DNA of 64,000 bases, taken from assembly GCF_000758945.1 (NCBI RefSeq), contig NZ_JRND01000017.1, positions 1-64,000 of the forward strand, written 5' to 3'. This stretch comes from Lancefieldella parvula_C. GTDB lineage: Bacteria > Actinomycetota > Coriobacteriia > Coriobacteriales > Atopobiaceae. Both the position numbers and the translations under genes were made by a program. The notes beneath the pieces were generated by a model. The model was given only the letters and a program-made list of their open reading frames with translations, was not told the origin of the DNA and ran no database searches. This document shows, one piece after another, positions 42,913 through 50,318 of this stretch; the stretch's first letter is position 1; the number at the start of each line of letters is the position of its first letter.

Positions 42913-43538
42913 TATGCGAGCACCTCCCCAAGCTGCTTAGCGACATCAGCGGACATAACAAGTGCGCCGTTGTCGATCAGGAAACGAGTAGTAACCTCAG
43001 AAACGCCGAAGATCGAAACCTTAGGAAGGTTGCGGAAAGAGAGGTAAGTGTTGACGTCGTCGTCTGGGACGATAACGGTAACGCGCTTACCCTCAATACC
43101 GAGGTTCTGAAGTGCAGCCTTTGCCTGCTTGGTGGAAGGCTGAGCAAACTCGAGAGAGTCGACGAGGACAAGCTCGGAGTCTGCAACCTTGCCGGAGAGG
43201 ACGGACCTCATAGCAAGCTTGACCATCTTGTTGTTAATACGACGTGCGTGGGAACGAGGGGTAGGTCCAAAGATGACGCCACCACCAGTCCACTGACCAG
43301 CACGAATAGAACCCTGGCGAGCACGACCAGTACCCTTCTGACGGTAAGGCTTAACGCCACCGCCGGATACCTCGTGACGGTTCTTTGTAGAGTGGGTACC
43401 CTGACGTGCGGATGCATCCTGGCAGACTACAACCTGGTGCACAACAGGGATGTTTGGCTCAATGCCATAGACGTCAGAGGAGAGCTCGGCGTCGCCGACC
43501 TTCTTTCCCTCTACGTTCTTAATCTCATACTTGGACAT
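42912..43538 (-). CDS. rplD: Ribosomal protein L4
   Basis: 208 residues. The tunnel-lining loop is clear (GVKPYRQKGTGRARQGSIRA, then WTGGGVIFGPTPRSHARRIN), with the Rossmann-like globular part around it. In E. coli L4 represses the S10 operon through the leader; whether that occurs here is unclear because rpsJ no longer heads this operon. The gene is 39 bases below rplC. Confidence 0.97.
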   Translation of the reverse strand: MSKYEIKNVEGKKVGDAELSSDVYGIEPNIPVVHQVVVCQDASARQGTHSTKNRHEVSGGGVKPYRQKGTGRARQGSIRAGQWTGGGVIFGPTPRSHARRINNKMVKLAMRSVLSGKVADSELVLVDSLEFAQPSTKQAKAALQNLGIEGKRVTVIVPDDDVNTYLSFRNLPKVSIFGVSEVTTRFLIDNGALVMSADVAKQLGEVLA

Positions 43539-43577
43539 GTTGTCTCCTTGTTAGCCTAAGTGTTTGCCTAAAGGCCC

Positions 43578-44198
43578 TTAGGCCATGCGGACCTGGACGA
43601 GGGCATTCTTGCCGCCAGGAACAGCACCCTTGATAAGCATGAGGTTCTGCTCAGCATCAACGCGGACAAGCTTAAGGTTCTTGACCGTAACGCGCTCTGC
43701 GCCCATGTGACCATACATGTGAAGGCCCTTACGAACGCGTGCAGGGTATGCGCACTGACCAATGGAACCTGGACGACGCTGGTTACGAGAACCGTGAGTC
43801 ATTGGACCGCGAGAGAAGTTCCAGCGCTTAACGGTACCCTGGAAACCCTTACCCTTTGAAGTGCCTGTTACGTCAACAGCGGTGACCTCAGAGAAGTCAG
43901 CAACTGTGACAACATCGCCGGTCTTGTGCTCAGAAGCATCCTCAACGCGGACCTCGCGGAGGTAACGCATTGGCTCGACGCCCTGTGCCTTGAAGTGACC
44001 AGCCATTGGCTTGTTGACATGCTTCTCGGAGATGTCGCCGAAGCCAATCTGTACGGCATTGTAGCCGTCCGTCTCAACAGTCTTTACCTGTGAAACGGTG
44101 CAGGGGCCAGCAAGAACGACGGTAACAGGAACGACGTTGTCGTTCTCGTCCCATACCTGGGTCATGCCCAGCTTGCGGCCGAGGATGGTATTAACCAT
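43578..44198 (-). CDS. rplC: Ribosomal protein L3
   Basis: 206 residues starting MVNTILGRKLGMTQVWDE at ATG 44198, with AGGAAAG just upstream; a longer frame to 44267 adds 23 unrelated residues and was rejected. The extended loop is GFQGTVKRWNFSRGPMTHGS. L3 reaches the peptidyl-transferase centre. It is the first gene of the shortened S10 operon, because rpsJ is 1.4 kb upstream with the str genes. Confidence 0.97.
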   Translation of the reverse strand: MVNTILGRKLGMTQVWDENDNVVPVTVVLAGPCTVSQVKTVETDGYNAVQIGFGDISEKHVNKPMAGHFKAQGVEPMRYLREVRVEDASEHKTGDVVTVADFSEVTAVDVTGTSKGKGFQGTVKRWNFSRGPMTHGSRNQRRPGSIGQCAYPARVRKGLHMYGHMGAERVTVKNLKLVRVDAEQNLMLIKGAVPGGKNALVQVRMA

Positions 44199-44578
44199 GC
44201 TCTTTCCTAACCTTCGGTGGTCATGGGACCTTGAGAGCACATCGGGTACTCTTCCCCAGCGGACCACGTCCTGTACATACTGCCTTTAGACATAATTGTC
44301 CTGTTTGAGCAGCCCGTCTACTTTACACTCATTTTTGACAAGAAACAAGCCTAAAATCTCTAAAAGATGAACGCTTTGTGAAGACCGTTTGATACCTTCT
44401 AGCTGCGAGATCTTTCTTATCGCCTATTTTGCGAGGTCAAACCGCTGACCCGGGCGTATCCATTGGCGAGAAACCCAAGGATTTTTGAAAAGTTTTTTCA
44501 AAAAATTTTGTAAAACAATTCACGATAATTATTTTGCCAAAATCAGGATGCCATGACTAAGCAGCTAAGGCTAGGCAA
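44199..44578. other. Intergenic region between the LMW phosphatase gene and rplC
   Basis: 380 bases without a convincing gene. It holds the AT-rich hairpin after the phosphatase gene (44482-44504), one copy of TGGCGAGAAACCC (44464-44476) and, presumably, the promoter and leader of the rplC operon. I see no strong -35/-10 pair; AATTAT near 44296 on the minus strand is a weak -10 candidate. Confidence 0.5.
44482..44504 (-). terminator. AT-rich hairpin after the LMW phosphatase gene
   Basis: A perfect 10-bp stem TTTTTGAAAA/TTTTCAAAAA with a 3-base loop, all A/T except one G-C pair. It may act as a weak terminator about 75 bases past the stop codon. Confidence 0.4.
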
Positions 44579-45136
44579 CTAAGACCAGGCAGCCAAAAGT
44601 TTCTTGAGCAACACTTCGCAACCCTCAGTGACATCCTCATACGTCAGATCAAAATTGCCTGAGTACCATGGGTCCGCAATGTCACGAGGCTTCTCTGTCC
44701 AGTCAAGGAGCAGCGAAACCTTTCCAAGCGGATCATCTTTTAGTATGCGCATCATGTTGCGCAGGTTATTGTGGTCCATGCCTATGAGATAATCAAAGTT
44801 ATCGTAATCTGCACGAGTCATCTGCCTCGCACGATGATTGCCACAATGAATTCCCTCTTGCTGAAGTTTGCATCGCGTACGAGGATCAACTGGATTACCA
44901 ATCTCCTCTGTAGAGGTTGCGGCTGAGTCAATGACAAACGAGTCTGCGAGACCGTTTTTCTCGACAAGGTCCTGCATAACGTACTGCGCCATCGTTGACC
45001 TGCAGATATTTCCGTGGCACACAAAGAGGATTTTTGTCATGCAGGAGTAATTTGGCCGAGCGTTTACCGAGCAGCCGGTATTTAGCTGGCTGCTTGCATT
45101 CTGCTGACCACTTATGTTCTGCGGCCTTTGGTTCAT
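44579..45136 (-). CDS. Low-molecular-weight protein tyrosine phosphatase
   Basis: 185 residues. The phosphate loop CHGNICRS (C-x5-R-S) lies at about residues 41-48, and the general-acid aspartate is in DPWYSGNFDLTYEDV. ATG 45136 was chosen because AGGAGAAGAG lies immediately before it; this gives a 32-residue Asn/Gln-rich N-terminal extension. A start at 45040 would give the usual family length but has no binding site. The enzymes dephosphorylate tyrosine in regulators, often of surface polysaccharide synthesis. Its place between the str and S10 operons is unusual. Confidence 0.9.
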   Translation of the reverse strand: MNQRPQNISGQQNASSQLNTGCSVNARPNYSCMTKILFVCHGNICRSTMAQYVMQDLVEKNGLADSFVIDSAATSTEEIGNPVDPRTRCKLQQEGIHCGNHRARQMTRADYDNFDYLIGMDHNNLRNMMRILKDDPLGKVSLLLDWTEKPRDIADPWYSGNFDLTYEDVTEGCEVLLKKLLAAWS

Positions 45137-45225
45137 CTCTTCTCCTGTGCGCTGTAAAAGAATCCGCTTCCCTATTCTACGGGTTTTTCGCCAAGTGCAG
45201 ATGTGAGTTACGTCTAGAAAAGTCT

Positions 45226-45345
45226 GCCTGAAAAGTACAGAGAATCTGTATTTGCGTCGGCGATTCTTTAACAAAATCAGGCAAATCCACAGATTCTTTG
45301 ATGTATTTAGGCAAAATTTACAGATTCTTTGAAGAAATCAGGCGC
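45226..45345. repeat. Dispersed 120-bp repeat, copy 1
   Basis: Aligns without gaps to 58619-58738 with about 105 of 120 positions identical by eye. Inside it, three direct units of about 30 bp share GATTCTTT...CAGGC, and the left end (GCCTGAAAAGT...AGAATCTG) is an inverted unit, so the whole element has a dyad character. It lies upstream of the phosphatase gene, downstream of rpsJ. Confidence 0.85.
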
Positions 45346-45407
45346 ACGTCAGGCTCGCGCCGCCCACCTGGCGAGAAACCCGTCCACTTCCAGCATATGC
45401 GCACAAG

Positions 45408-45439
45408 AAACCCGGTACCCACACGAAGTGGATACCGGG
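45408..45439 (-). terminator. Second hairpin downstream of rpsJ
   Basis: A 12-position stem CCCGGTACCCAC/GTGGATACCGGG with one wobble pair (45411-45422, 45428-45439) and three T after it on the minus strand. It backs up the stronger terminator at 45538. Confidence 0.6.
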
Positions 45440-45537
45440 CGGAAGGCGCGTTTGTGCAGCTAGCGCGGTCGTGACGCGTGTGGTGCGCGAGTCGCAGCTC
45501 GTACGTGATCCTTCGCACATGGTTCAACGCCACTCAC

Positions 45538-45575
45538 GCAAAAACCCTCCCGCGCGAAGATGCGCAGGAGGGTTT
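45538..45575 (-). terminator. Terminator of the str operon after rpsJ
   Basis: Stem AAACCCTCC/GGAGGGTTT (45542-45550, 45567-45575) with an inner GCGC/GCGC pairing, followed by five T on the minus strand. It lies 24 bases after the rpsJ stop. Confidence 0.9.
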
Positions 45576-45598
45576 GCAAGTTGGATTAAGCCGTATGC

Positions 45599-45907
45599 TT
45601 AGAGCTTGATCTCGATATCGACACCAGCTGGAAGGTCGAGACGCATAAGCGAATCAACGGTAGAAGCGCTTGGGTCGAGAATATCGATGAGACGCTTGTG
45701 AGTACGCATCTCAAACTGATCACGGGAATCCTTATCCTTGTGTGGGGAGCGGATAACCGTGTAAAGGTTACGCTCGGTTGGCAGAGGGATAGGACCGGAA
45801 ACACGCGCACCTGTCTTCTGTGCGGTGTCAACAATCAGCTTAGCGGACTGATCAATGACCTCGTGATCATAGCCCTTGAGGCGAATCCTGATCTTCTGGC
45901 TTGACAC
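45599..45907 (-). CDS. rpsJ: Ribosomal protein S10
   Basis: 102 residues, exactly the usual length, when started at GTG 45907, eight bases after GGAGG; the ATG at 45922 overlaps that binding site and was rejected. Signatures are QKIRIRLKGYDHEVIDQSAK and PTERNLYTVIRSPHKDKDSR. S10 is also the antitermination factor NusE. It follows fusA by 43 bases and is followed by a terminator, so it belongs to the str operon here instead of heading the S10 operon. Confidence 0.97.
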   Translation of the reverse strand: MSSQKIRIRLKGYDHEVIDQSAKLIVDTAQKTGARVSGPIPLPTERNLYTVIRSPHKDKDSRDQFEMRTHKRLIDILDPSASTVDSLMRLDLPAGVDIEIKL

Positions 45908-45950
45908 TTTGGGTACCTCCATACATGAGCTAGAGCTCGTGGTCGTTTAC

Positions 45951-48047
45951 TTAGGATGCAGAGCCGCCGTTTTTGGCGACAATCTCTTCGCGTACAGCGT
46001 TAGGAACGGGCTCGTAAGAATCGAACTGCATGGTGTAGCTCGCGCGGCCCTGGGTCTGGGAACGAAGGTCGGTTGCATAACCGAACATCTCACCAAGAGG
46101 CACCTTAGCGCGGATGACCTTGGCGTCCATACGATCGTCCATGCCCTCAATCTTGCCACGACGGGAAGAAAGGTTGCCCATAACGTCGCCCATGTACTGC
46201 TCAGGTGTCTCAACCTCAACAGACTCAACTGGCTCGAGAAGGACAGGATTGGACTTCTTGAGAGCATCCTTAATTGCCATAGAACCAGCAATCTTAAATG
46301 CTGCCTCAGAAGAGTCGACCTCGTGGTAAGAACCGTCAACAAGGGTGACCTTGATGTCGACTACTGGGTAACCAGCAATGACACCGTTCTCAAGAGCCTC
46401 GCGGATGCCCTTATCGATAGATGGGATGTACTCCTTAGGAATGACACCACCGACGATAGCGTTGACGAACTCGTAACCCTTGCCCTCTTCCTGTGGCTCA
46501 AGGTCAATGACTGCGTGGCCATACTGACCCTTACCACCGGACTGACGGACAAACTTGCCCTCAGCGTGGCTTACTGCCTTACCAGCAGTCTCGCGGTAAG
46601 CAACCTGTGGCTTACCAACGTTGCAGTCAACCTTAAACTCACGACGGAGACGGTCAACAATAATCTCAAGGTGAAGCTCGCCCATACCAGCAATGATGGT
46701 CTGGCCGGTCTCGTGATCAGTGTGAACCTGGAAGGTTGGGTCCTCTTCAGCCAGCTTAGAAAGGCCGATGGACATCTTCTCCTGCTCAGCCTTGGTCTTA
46801 GGCTCAACAGCAACGTCGATAACAGGATCTGCGAAGCTGATGGACTCAAGGATGATTGGGTTCTTCTCGTCACAAAGGGTGTCACCAGTAGTGGTGTTCT
46901 TCAGACCAACGCATGCAACGATGTCGCCTGCGGAGCACTCTTCACGGTCAACACGGTCGTTTGCGTTCATCTCGAGGATGCGGCCAAAGCGCTCACGGTT
47001 GTCCTTGACAGAGTTGTAGACGTAAGAACCTGCCTCTGCCTGACCAGAGTAAACACGAATGTAGGTAAGCTTACCAACATAAGGGTCAGTCATGATCTTG
47101 AATGCAAGAGCGGAGAATGGCTCCTTAACGTCTGCATGACGGACAGCCTCATCACCCTTAGGAGTGACGCCATCAATCTCTGGAACATCCAGAGGGCTTG
47201 GAAGGAAGTCGATGACTGCGTCCAGAAGCTCCTGAATACCCTTGTTCTTGTAAGCGGAACCAACAAAGACAGGGTTAATCTGACCAGCAAGAACGCCAGC
47301 ACGAAGAGCACCCTTAAGGGTCTCAACGTCAACCTCTTCACCCTCGAGAACAGCCATCATGACGTCCTCAGAGAAGTCAGAAGCTGCCTCAAGAAGCTCT
47401 TCACGCTTCTCAGCTGCAATCTCTGCAAACTCTGCAGGAATCTCATCGAGTGGCTCAGGGTAAATCATGCCCTTAGCATCCTCTTTGAAGTCCCATGCAG
47501 TGTTGGTGACAAGGTCGATAAGACCCCAGAAGTTGGACTCAGCGCCCATTGGGACCTGAGCTGCAATTGCGTTTGCGCCAAGGCGGTCACGCATGGTCTG
47601 GATTGCACGGAAGAAGTCTGCGCCTACGCGGTCAAACTTGTTGATGAATGCAATACGAGGTACGCCGTACTTGGTAGCCTGACGCCAAACGGTCTCGGAC
47701 TGTGGCTGAACGCCTGCAACTGCGTCGAAGACTGCAACTGCGCCGTCCAGAACACGAAGAGAACGCTCAACCTCAGCGGTAAAGTCAACGTGGCCTGGGG
47801 TGTCGATGATCTGGATGACATGGTCTTTCCAGAAGCAAGTGGTAGCTGCGGAAGTAATGGTTACGCCGCGCTCCTGCTCCTGAATCATCCAGTCCATGGT
47901 TGCTGCACCGTCGTGGACCTCACCAATCTTGTGGGTCTTACCGGTGTAGTAAAGAATACGCTCCGTAGTGGTGGTCTTACCAGCATCGATGTGAGCCATG
48001 ATGCCGATGTTGCGGAGGTCTTTAAGATTGTACTTAGTCTTAGCCAT
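45951..48047 (-). CDS. fusA: Elongation factor G
   Basis: 698 residues. The GTPase motifs are AHIDAGKTTTTERIL (G1), DTPGHVDF (G3) and NKFD (G4). Domains II-V follow, including GMGELHLEIIVDRL and the C-terminal GYATDLRSQTQGRASYTMQF. It moves tRNAs and mRNA through the ribosome. Order and spacing to rpsG (24 bases) are those of the str operon, but the usual downstream tuf is replaced by rpsJ. Confidence 0.98.
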   Translation of the reverse strand: MAKTKYNLKDLRNIGIMAHIDAGKTTTTERILYYTGKTHKIGEVHDGAATMDWMIQEQERGVTITSAATTCFWKDHVIQIIDTPGHVDFTAEVERSLRVLDGAVAVFDAVAGVQPQSETVWRQATKYGVPRIAFINKFDRVGADFFRAIQTMRDRLGANAIAAQVPMGAESNFWGLIDLVTNTAWDFKEDAKGMIYPEPLDEIPAEFAEIAAEKREELLEAASDFSEDVMMAVLEGEEVDVETLKGALRAGVLAGQINPVFVGSAYKNKGIQELLDAVIDFLPSPLDVPEIDGVTPKGDEAVRHADVKEPFSALAFKIMTDPYVGKLTYIRVYSGQAEAGSYVYNSVKDNRERFGRILEMNANDRVDREECSAGDIVACVGLKNTTTGDTLCDEKNPIILESISFADPVIDVAVEPKTKAEQEKMSIGLSKLAEEDPTFQVHTDHETGQTIIAGMGELHLEIIVDRLRREFKVDCNVGKPQVAYRETAGKAVSHAEGKFVRQSGGKGQYGHAVIDLEPQEEGKGYEFVNAIVGGVIPKEYIPSIDKGIREALENGVIAGYPVVDIKVTLVDGSYHEVDSSEAAFKIAGSMAIKDALKKSNPVLLEPVESVEVETPEQYMGDVMGNLSSRRGKIEGMDDRMDAKVIRAKVPLGEMFGYATDLRSQTQGRASYTMQFDSYEPVPNAVREEIVAKNGGSAS

Positions 48048-48071
48048 TTGTTTGCTACTCCTGAATTCCGA

Positions 48072-48542
48072 CTAGAAGCGGTAGTGGGAGAAGGCGCGGT
48101 TGGCCTCAGCCATCTTGTACAGGTCCTCGCGGCGCTTGACGGATGCACCTACGCCGTTAGTTGCGTCGATGATCTCGTTTGCAAGACGCTCTGCCATGGT
48201 CTTCTCTTTACGGCTACGGCTGAAAGTGACCATCCAGCGGATAGCAAGAGTAGTTGCACGACGGGAGTTGACCTCCATTGGGACCTGGTAAGTAGCGCCA
48301 CCAACACGCTTAGGCTTAACCTCAAGTGTTGGGCGTATGTTATCCATAGCCTTCTTGAAGACAGTGAGGGCATCCTCACCAGTCTTCTCTGCGACGATGT
48401 CAAATGCACCGTAGACAATGCGCTCTGCGGTTGCTTTCTTGCCGTCGAGAAGGACCTTGTTAATAAGCTGGGTTACCAGACGATTGTTGTAGACGGCGTC
48501 AGGCATAACCTCACGACGTACTGCTGCTGCGCGACGCGGCAT
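48072..48542 (-). CDS. rpsG: Ribosomal protein S7
   Basis: 156 residues: MPRRAAAVRREVMPDAVYNN, the signature YQVPMEVNSRRATTLAIRW and the C-terminal EDLYKMAEANRAFSHYRF. S7 nucleates the 30S head. It lies between rpsL (38 bases) and fusA (24 bases). The sequence is complete. Confidence 0.98.
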   Translation of the reverse strand: MPRRAAAVRREVMPDAVYNNRLVTQLINKVLLDGKKATAERIVYGAFDIVAEKTGEDALTVFKKAMDNIRPTLEVKPKRVGGATYQVPMEVNSRRATTLAIRWMVTFSRSRKEKTMAERLANEIIDATNGVGASVKRREDLYKMAEANRAFSHYRF

Positions 48543-48580
48543 ATTAATCTCCTAAGAACTAGTTCGAGTAGTGGACGTGA

Positions 48581-48952
48581 TTACTTAGCACGCTTAGTGC
48601 CGTAACGGGAACGGCCCTGAGCACGATTCTGAACTGCTGCGCAGTCGAATGCACCGCGAACAACCTTGTAACGAACACCAGGAAGGTCACGGACACGGCC
48701 GCCACGAACCAGAACAATGGAGTGCTCCTGGAGGTTGTGGCCCTCACCAGGAATGTAAGCGGTTACCTCAATGCCATTAACAAGACGAACACGAGCAACC
48801 TTACGGAGTGCTGAGTTAGGCTTCTTTGGCGTAGTGGTGAAAACGCGGGTGCAAACACCACGCTTCTGTGGGTTGTGCTGAAGAGCGGCGTTCTTAGACT
48901 TTGACTTGACGCTCACGCGGCCCTTACGTACGAGCTGGTTAATAGTAGGCAA
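48581..48952 (-). CDS. rpsL: Ribosomal protein S12
   Basis: 123 residues from TTG 48952, which gives the expected MPTINQLVRKGR start and has AAGGAG six bases upstream; a longer ATG frame to 49009 was rejected. The decoding loop TTPKKPNSALRKVARVRL keeps the wild-type lysine (TPKKPNSA), so there is no sign of streptomycin resistance at that residue. It is the first gene of the str operon, with a strong promoter about 90 bases upstream. Confidence 0.96.
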   Translation of the reverse strand: MPTINQLVRKGRVSVKSKSKNAALQHNPQKRGVCTRVFTTTPKKPNSALRKVARVRLVNGIEVTAYIPGEGHNLQEHSIVLVRGGRVRDLPGVRYKVVRGAFDCAAVQNRAQGRSRYGTKRAK

Positions 48953-49041
48953 GATCTTCTCCTTCTTATACCTATCTACCTGCAGTTTTACATATTCGAA
49001 AGGCGACACAGCACTGTCCCCTTGGAATTACGCAGGGAAGT

Positions 49042-49070
49042 ACTTTACGCTGATGAAAGCCACATGTCAA
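49042..49070 (-). promoter_or_regulatory. Vegetative-type promoter of the str operon
   Basis: On the minus strand TTGACA (49065-49070) and TAAAGT (49042-49047) are separated by exactly 17 bp. The -10 lies about 90 bases before the rpsL start. Confidence 0.8.
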
Positions 49071-49206
49071 CAAGCCACTGTGCCGGGCGTATCCATACTT
49101 CATAGAAATTACACGAGTAGCAAATATTAGTTTTAGATAAAGGAGACTTTGTTTTCAAAAACTATAAATTTGGCGAGAAATGCCTTGGTTAAGGACGACT
49201 CTAAGT

Positions 49207-49695
49207 TCAGGGGACTAACTTCAAAACAGCAATTACTTCTTCGCCGTCTTTCTCACCCGTCTCAACAAATCCATATGAACGATAGAGATCTTGCGCGACC
49301 TTATTTTTGGGTTCATAGGAAAGCCAACAAAACTCTGCTTTTCCACAGGGAAAGGTACGTATAAACTCCAACGCAAGCCTGAGTGCTTCTTTGCCGTATC
49401 CCCTACCTTGGAATTTTGCATCAATCATCAGACGTCGAAGATCGTAATTATTTTGAGCTATTGCTGGAGCCCTGTCCCAACTGCTATCTGGTCCAAACCC
49501 AATCATCAAAAACCCTATTGGTAAATCATTCTTGTATATACCAAAAGGAAAAATCTGTCCGTTTTCTGCCTTGGCTATATAGGCTTCGATAAGACTTATA
49601 TCATTTCCAGCAACAAAGTCTTGCTGGTCCTCGGACACCTTGAGCTTAAGAATGTCCCACACGTTTCTTCCGTTTATGTGCTGAAGACTTAACAT
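49207..49695 (-). CDS. GNAT-family N-acetyltransferase
   Basis: 162 residues. The acetyl-CoA loop is LMIDAKFQGRGYGKEALRLA (R/Q-x-x-G-x-G/A type), and the C-terminal strand-helix LSYEPKNKVAQDLYRSYGFVETG is typical. It resembles the spermidine/diamine acetyltransferase-like (BltD/PaiA) branch, but that is a weak call. No clear ribosome binding site precedes the ATG. It lies between the ArsR gene and the str operon promoter, on the same strand. Confidence 0.88.
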   Translation of the reverse strand: MLSLQHINGRNVWDILKLKVSEDQQDFVAGNDISLIEAYIAKAENGQIFPFGIYKNDLPIGFLMIGFGPDSSWDRAPAIAQNNYDLRRLMIDAKFQGRGYGKEALRLALEFIRTFPCGKAEFCWLSYEPKNKVAQDLYRSYGFVETGEKDGEEVIAVLKLVP

Positions 49696-49754
49696 ACGGT
49701 ATCAATCAAAAGTCCATTGCTTGTTGATATAAAAAGCGACAAACTTCTACTTTC

Positions 49755-50123
49755 CTAGTGCTGATGAGCAGCGTGAGCAAGACCGACGCTAATAAGCGTA
49801 ATGACATGATCATCAGCAAGAGAATAAATGACGCGACGACCATCTCTTTTTGCAGCTACCAGACCACGATCGCGCAGAAGGCGGAGCTGATGAGAAGTAG
49901 CAGACTGAGAAACAGAGAGAAGCTCCTGCAGTTCAGTTACACTCTTCTCACCCAAAAGAAGAGCTCCCAAAATCTGGAAACGTGTAAAGTCAGAAAGCGC
50001 ATCATAAATTTGAGTGGCATCATAGATGATATCGTCATTAGTAAGAAACTCGTGCAGTTGTTCTTCAGAAACGCACTCGCAAATATTGTTTGTATGCTCA
50101 CACTCGTGAGAATGATTAGTCAT
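49755..50123 (-). CDS. ArsR/SmtB-family metal-sensing repressor
   Basis: 122 residues. A His/Cys-rich N-terminus (NHSHECEH, CECV) precedes a winged-helix domain with the recognition helix SVSQSATSHQLRLLRDRGLV. The last helix, DDHVITLISVGLAHAAH, fits D-x-H-x10-H-x2-H exactly, the alpha5 site of zinc/cobalt/nickel sensors such as CzrA and SmtB, and the N-terminal thiols could add a CadC-like alpha3N site. No metal exporter or importer is adjacent, so the regulated gene must be elsewhere or it controls itself. Confidence 0.9.
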   Translation of the reverse strand: MTNHSHECEHTNNICECVSEEQLHEFLTNDDIIYDATQIYDALSDFTRFQILGALLLGEKSVTELQELLSVSQSATSHQLRLLRDRGLVAAKRDGRRVIYSLADDHVITLISVGLAHAAHQH

Positions 50124-50231
50124 GATACTTCCTACTCTTTACAACACAAAGCTCTGAGTACACAGGGCTTCTCGCAAAATATTGTTTGTAACGCATCTTA
50201 GTATATACCGACTCTGCTCCGTTAGAACAAA

Positions 50232-50267
50232 TAAAAAGAGGACTCCAGCTAACGGCTGAAGTCCTCT
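50232..50267 (-). terminator. Terminator of rpoBC
   Basis: AGAGGACT/AGTCCTCT (50237-50244, 50260-50267) with an inner CAGC/GCTG pairing, followed by five T on the minus strand; about 50 bases after the rpoC stop. Confidence 0.9.
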
Positions 50268-50318
50268 TCTGTATCGGAGTCAATCTCCGAAAAAGTTTGA
50301 TGTATCAGGCGAAATTAC

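Noticed and set aside
45318..45533. A 71-codon minus-strand frame between rpsJ and the phosphatase gene.
   Set aside because: It overlaps the repeat, the 13-mer and a terminator hairpin, has no binding site and no recognisable sequence.
44450..49096. A 14-bp duplicate CCGGGCGTATCCAT at 44450-44463 and 49083-49096, both upstream of ribosomal genes.
   Set aside because: About fifteen 14-bp coincidences are expected between random positions in a 64-kb window, so one pair is not evidence of function.
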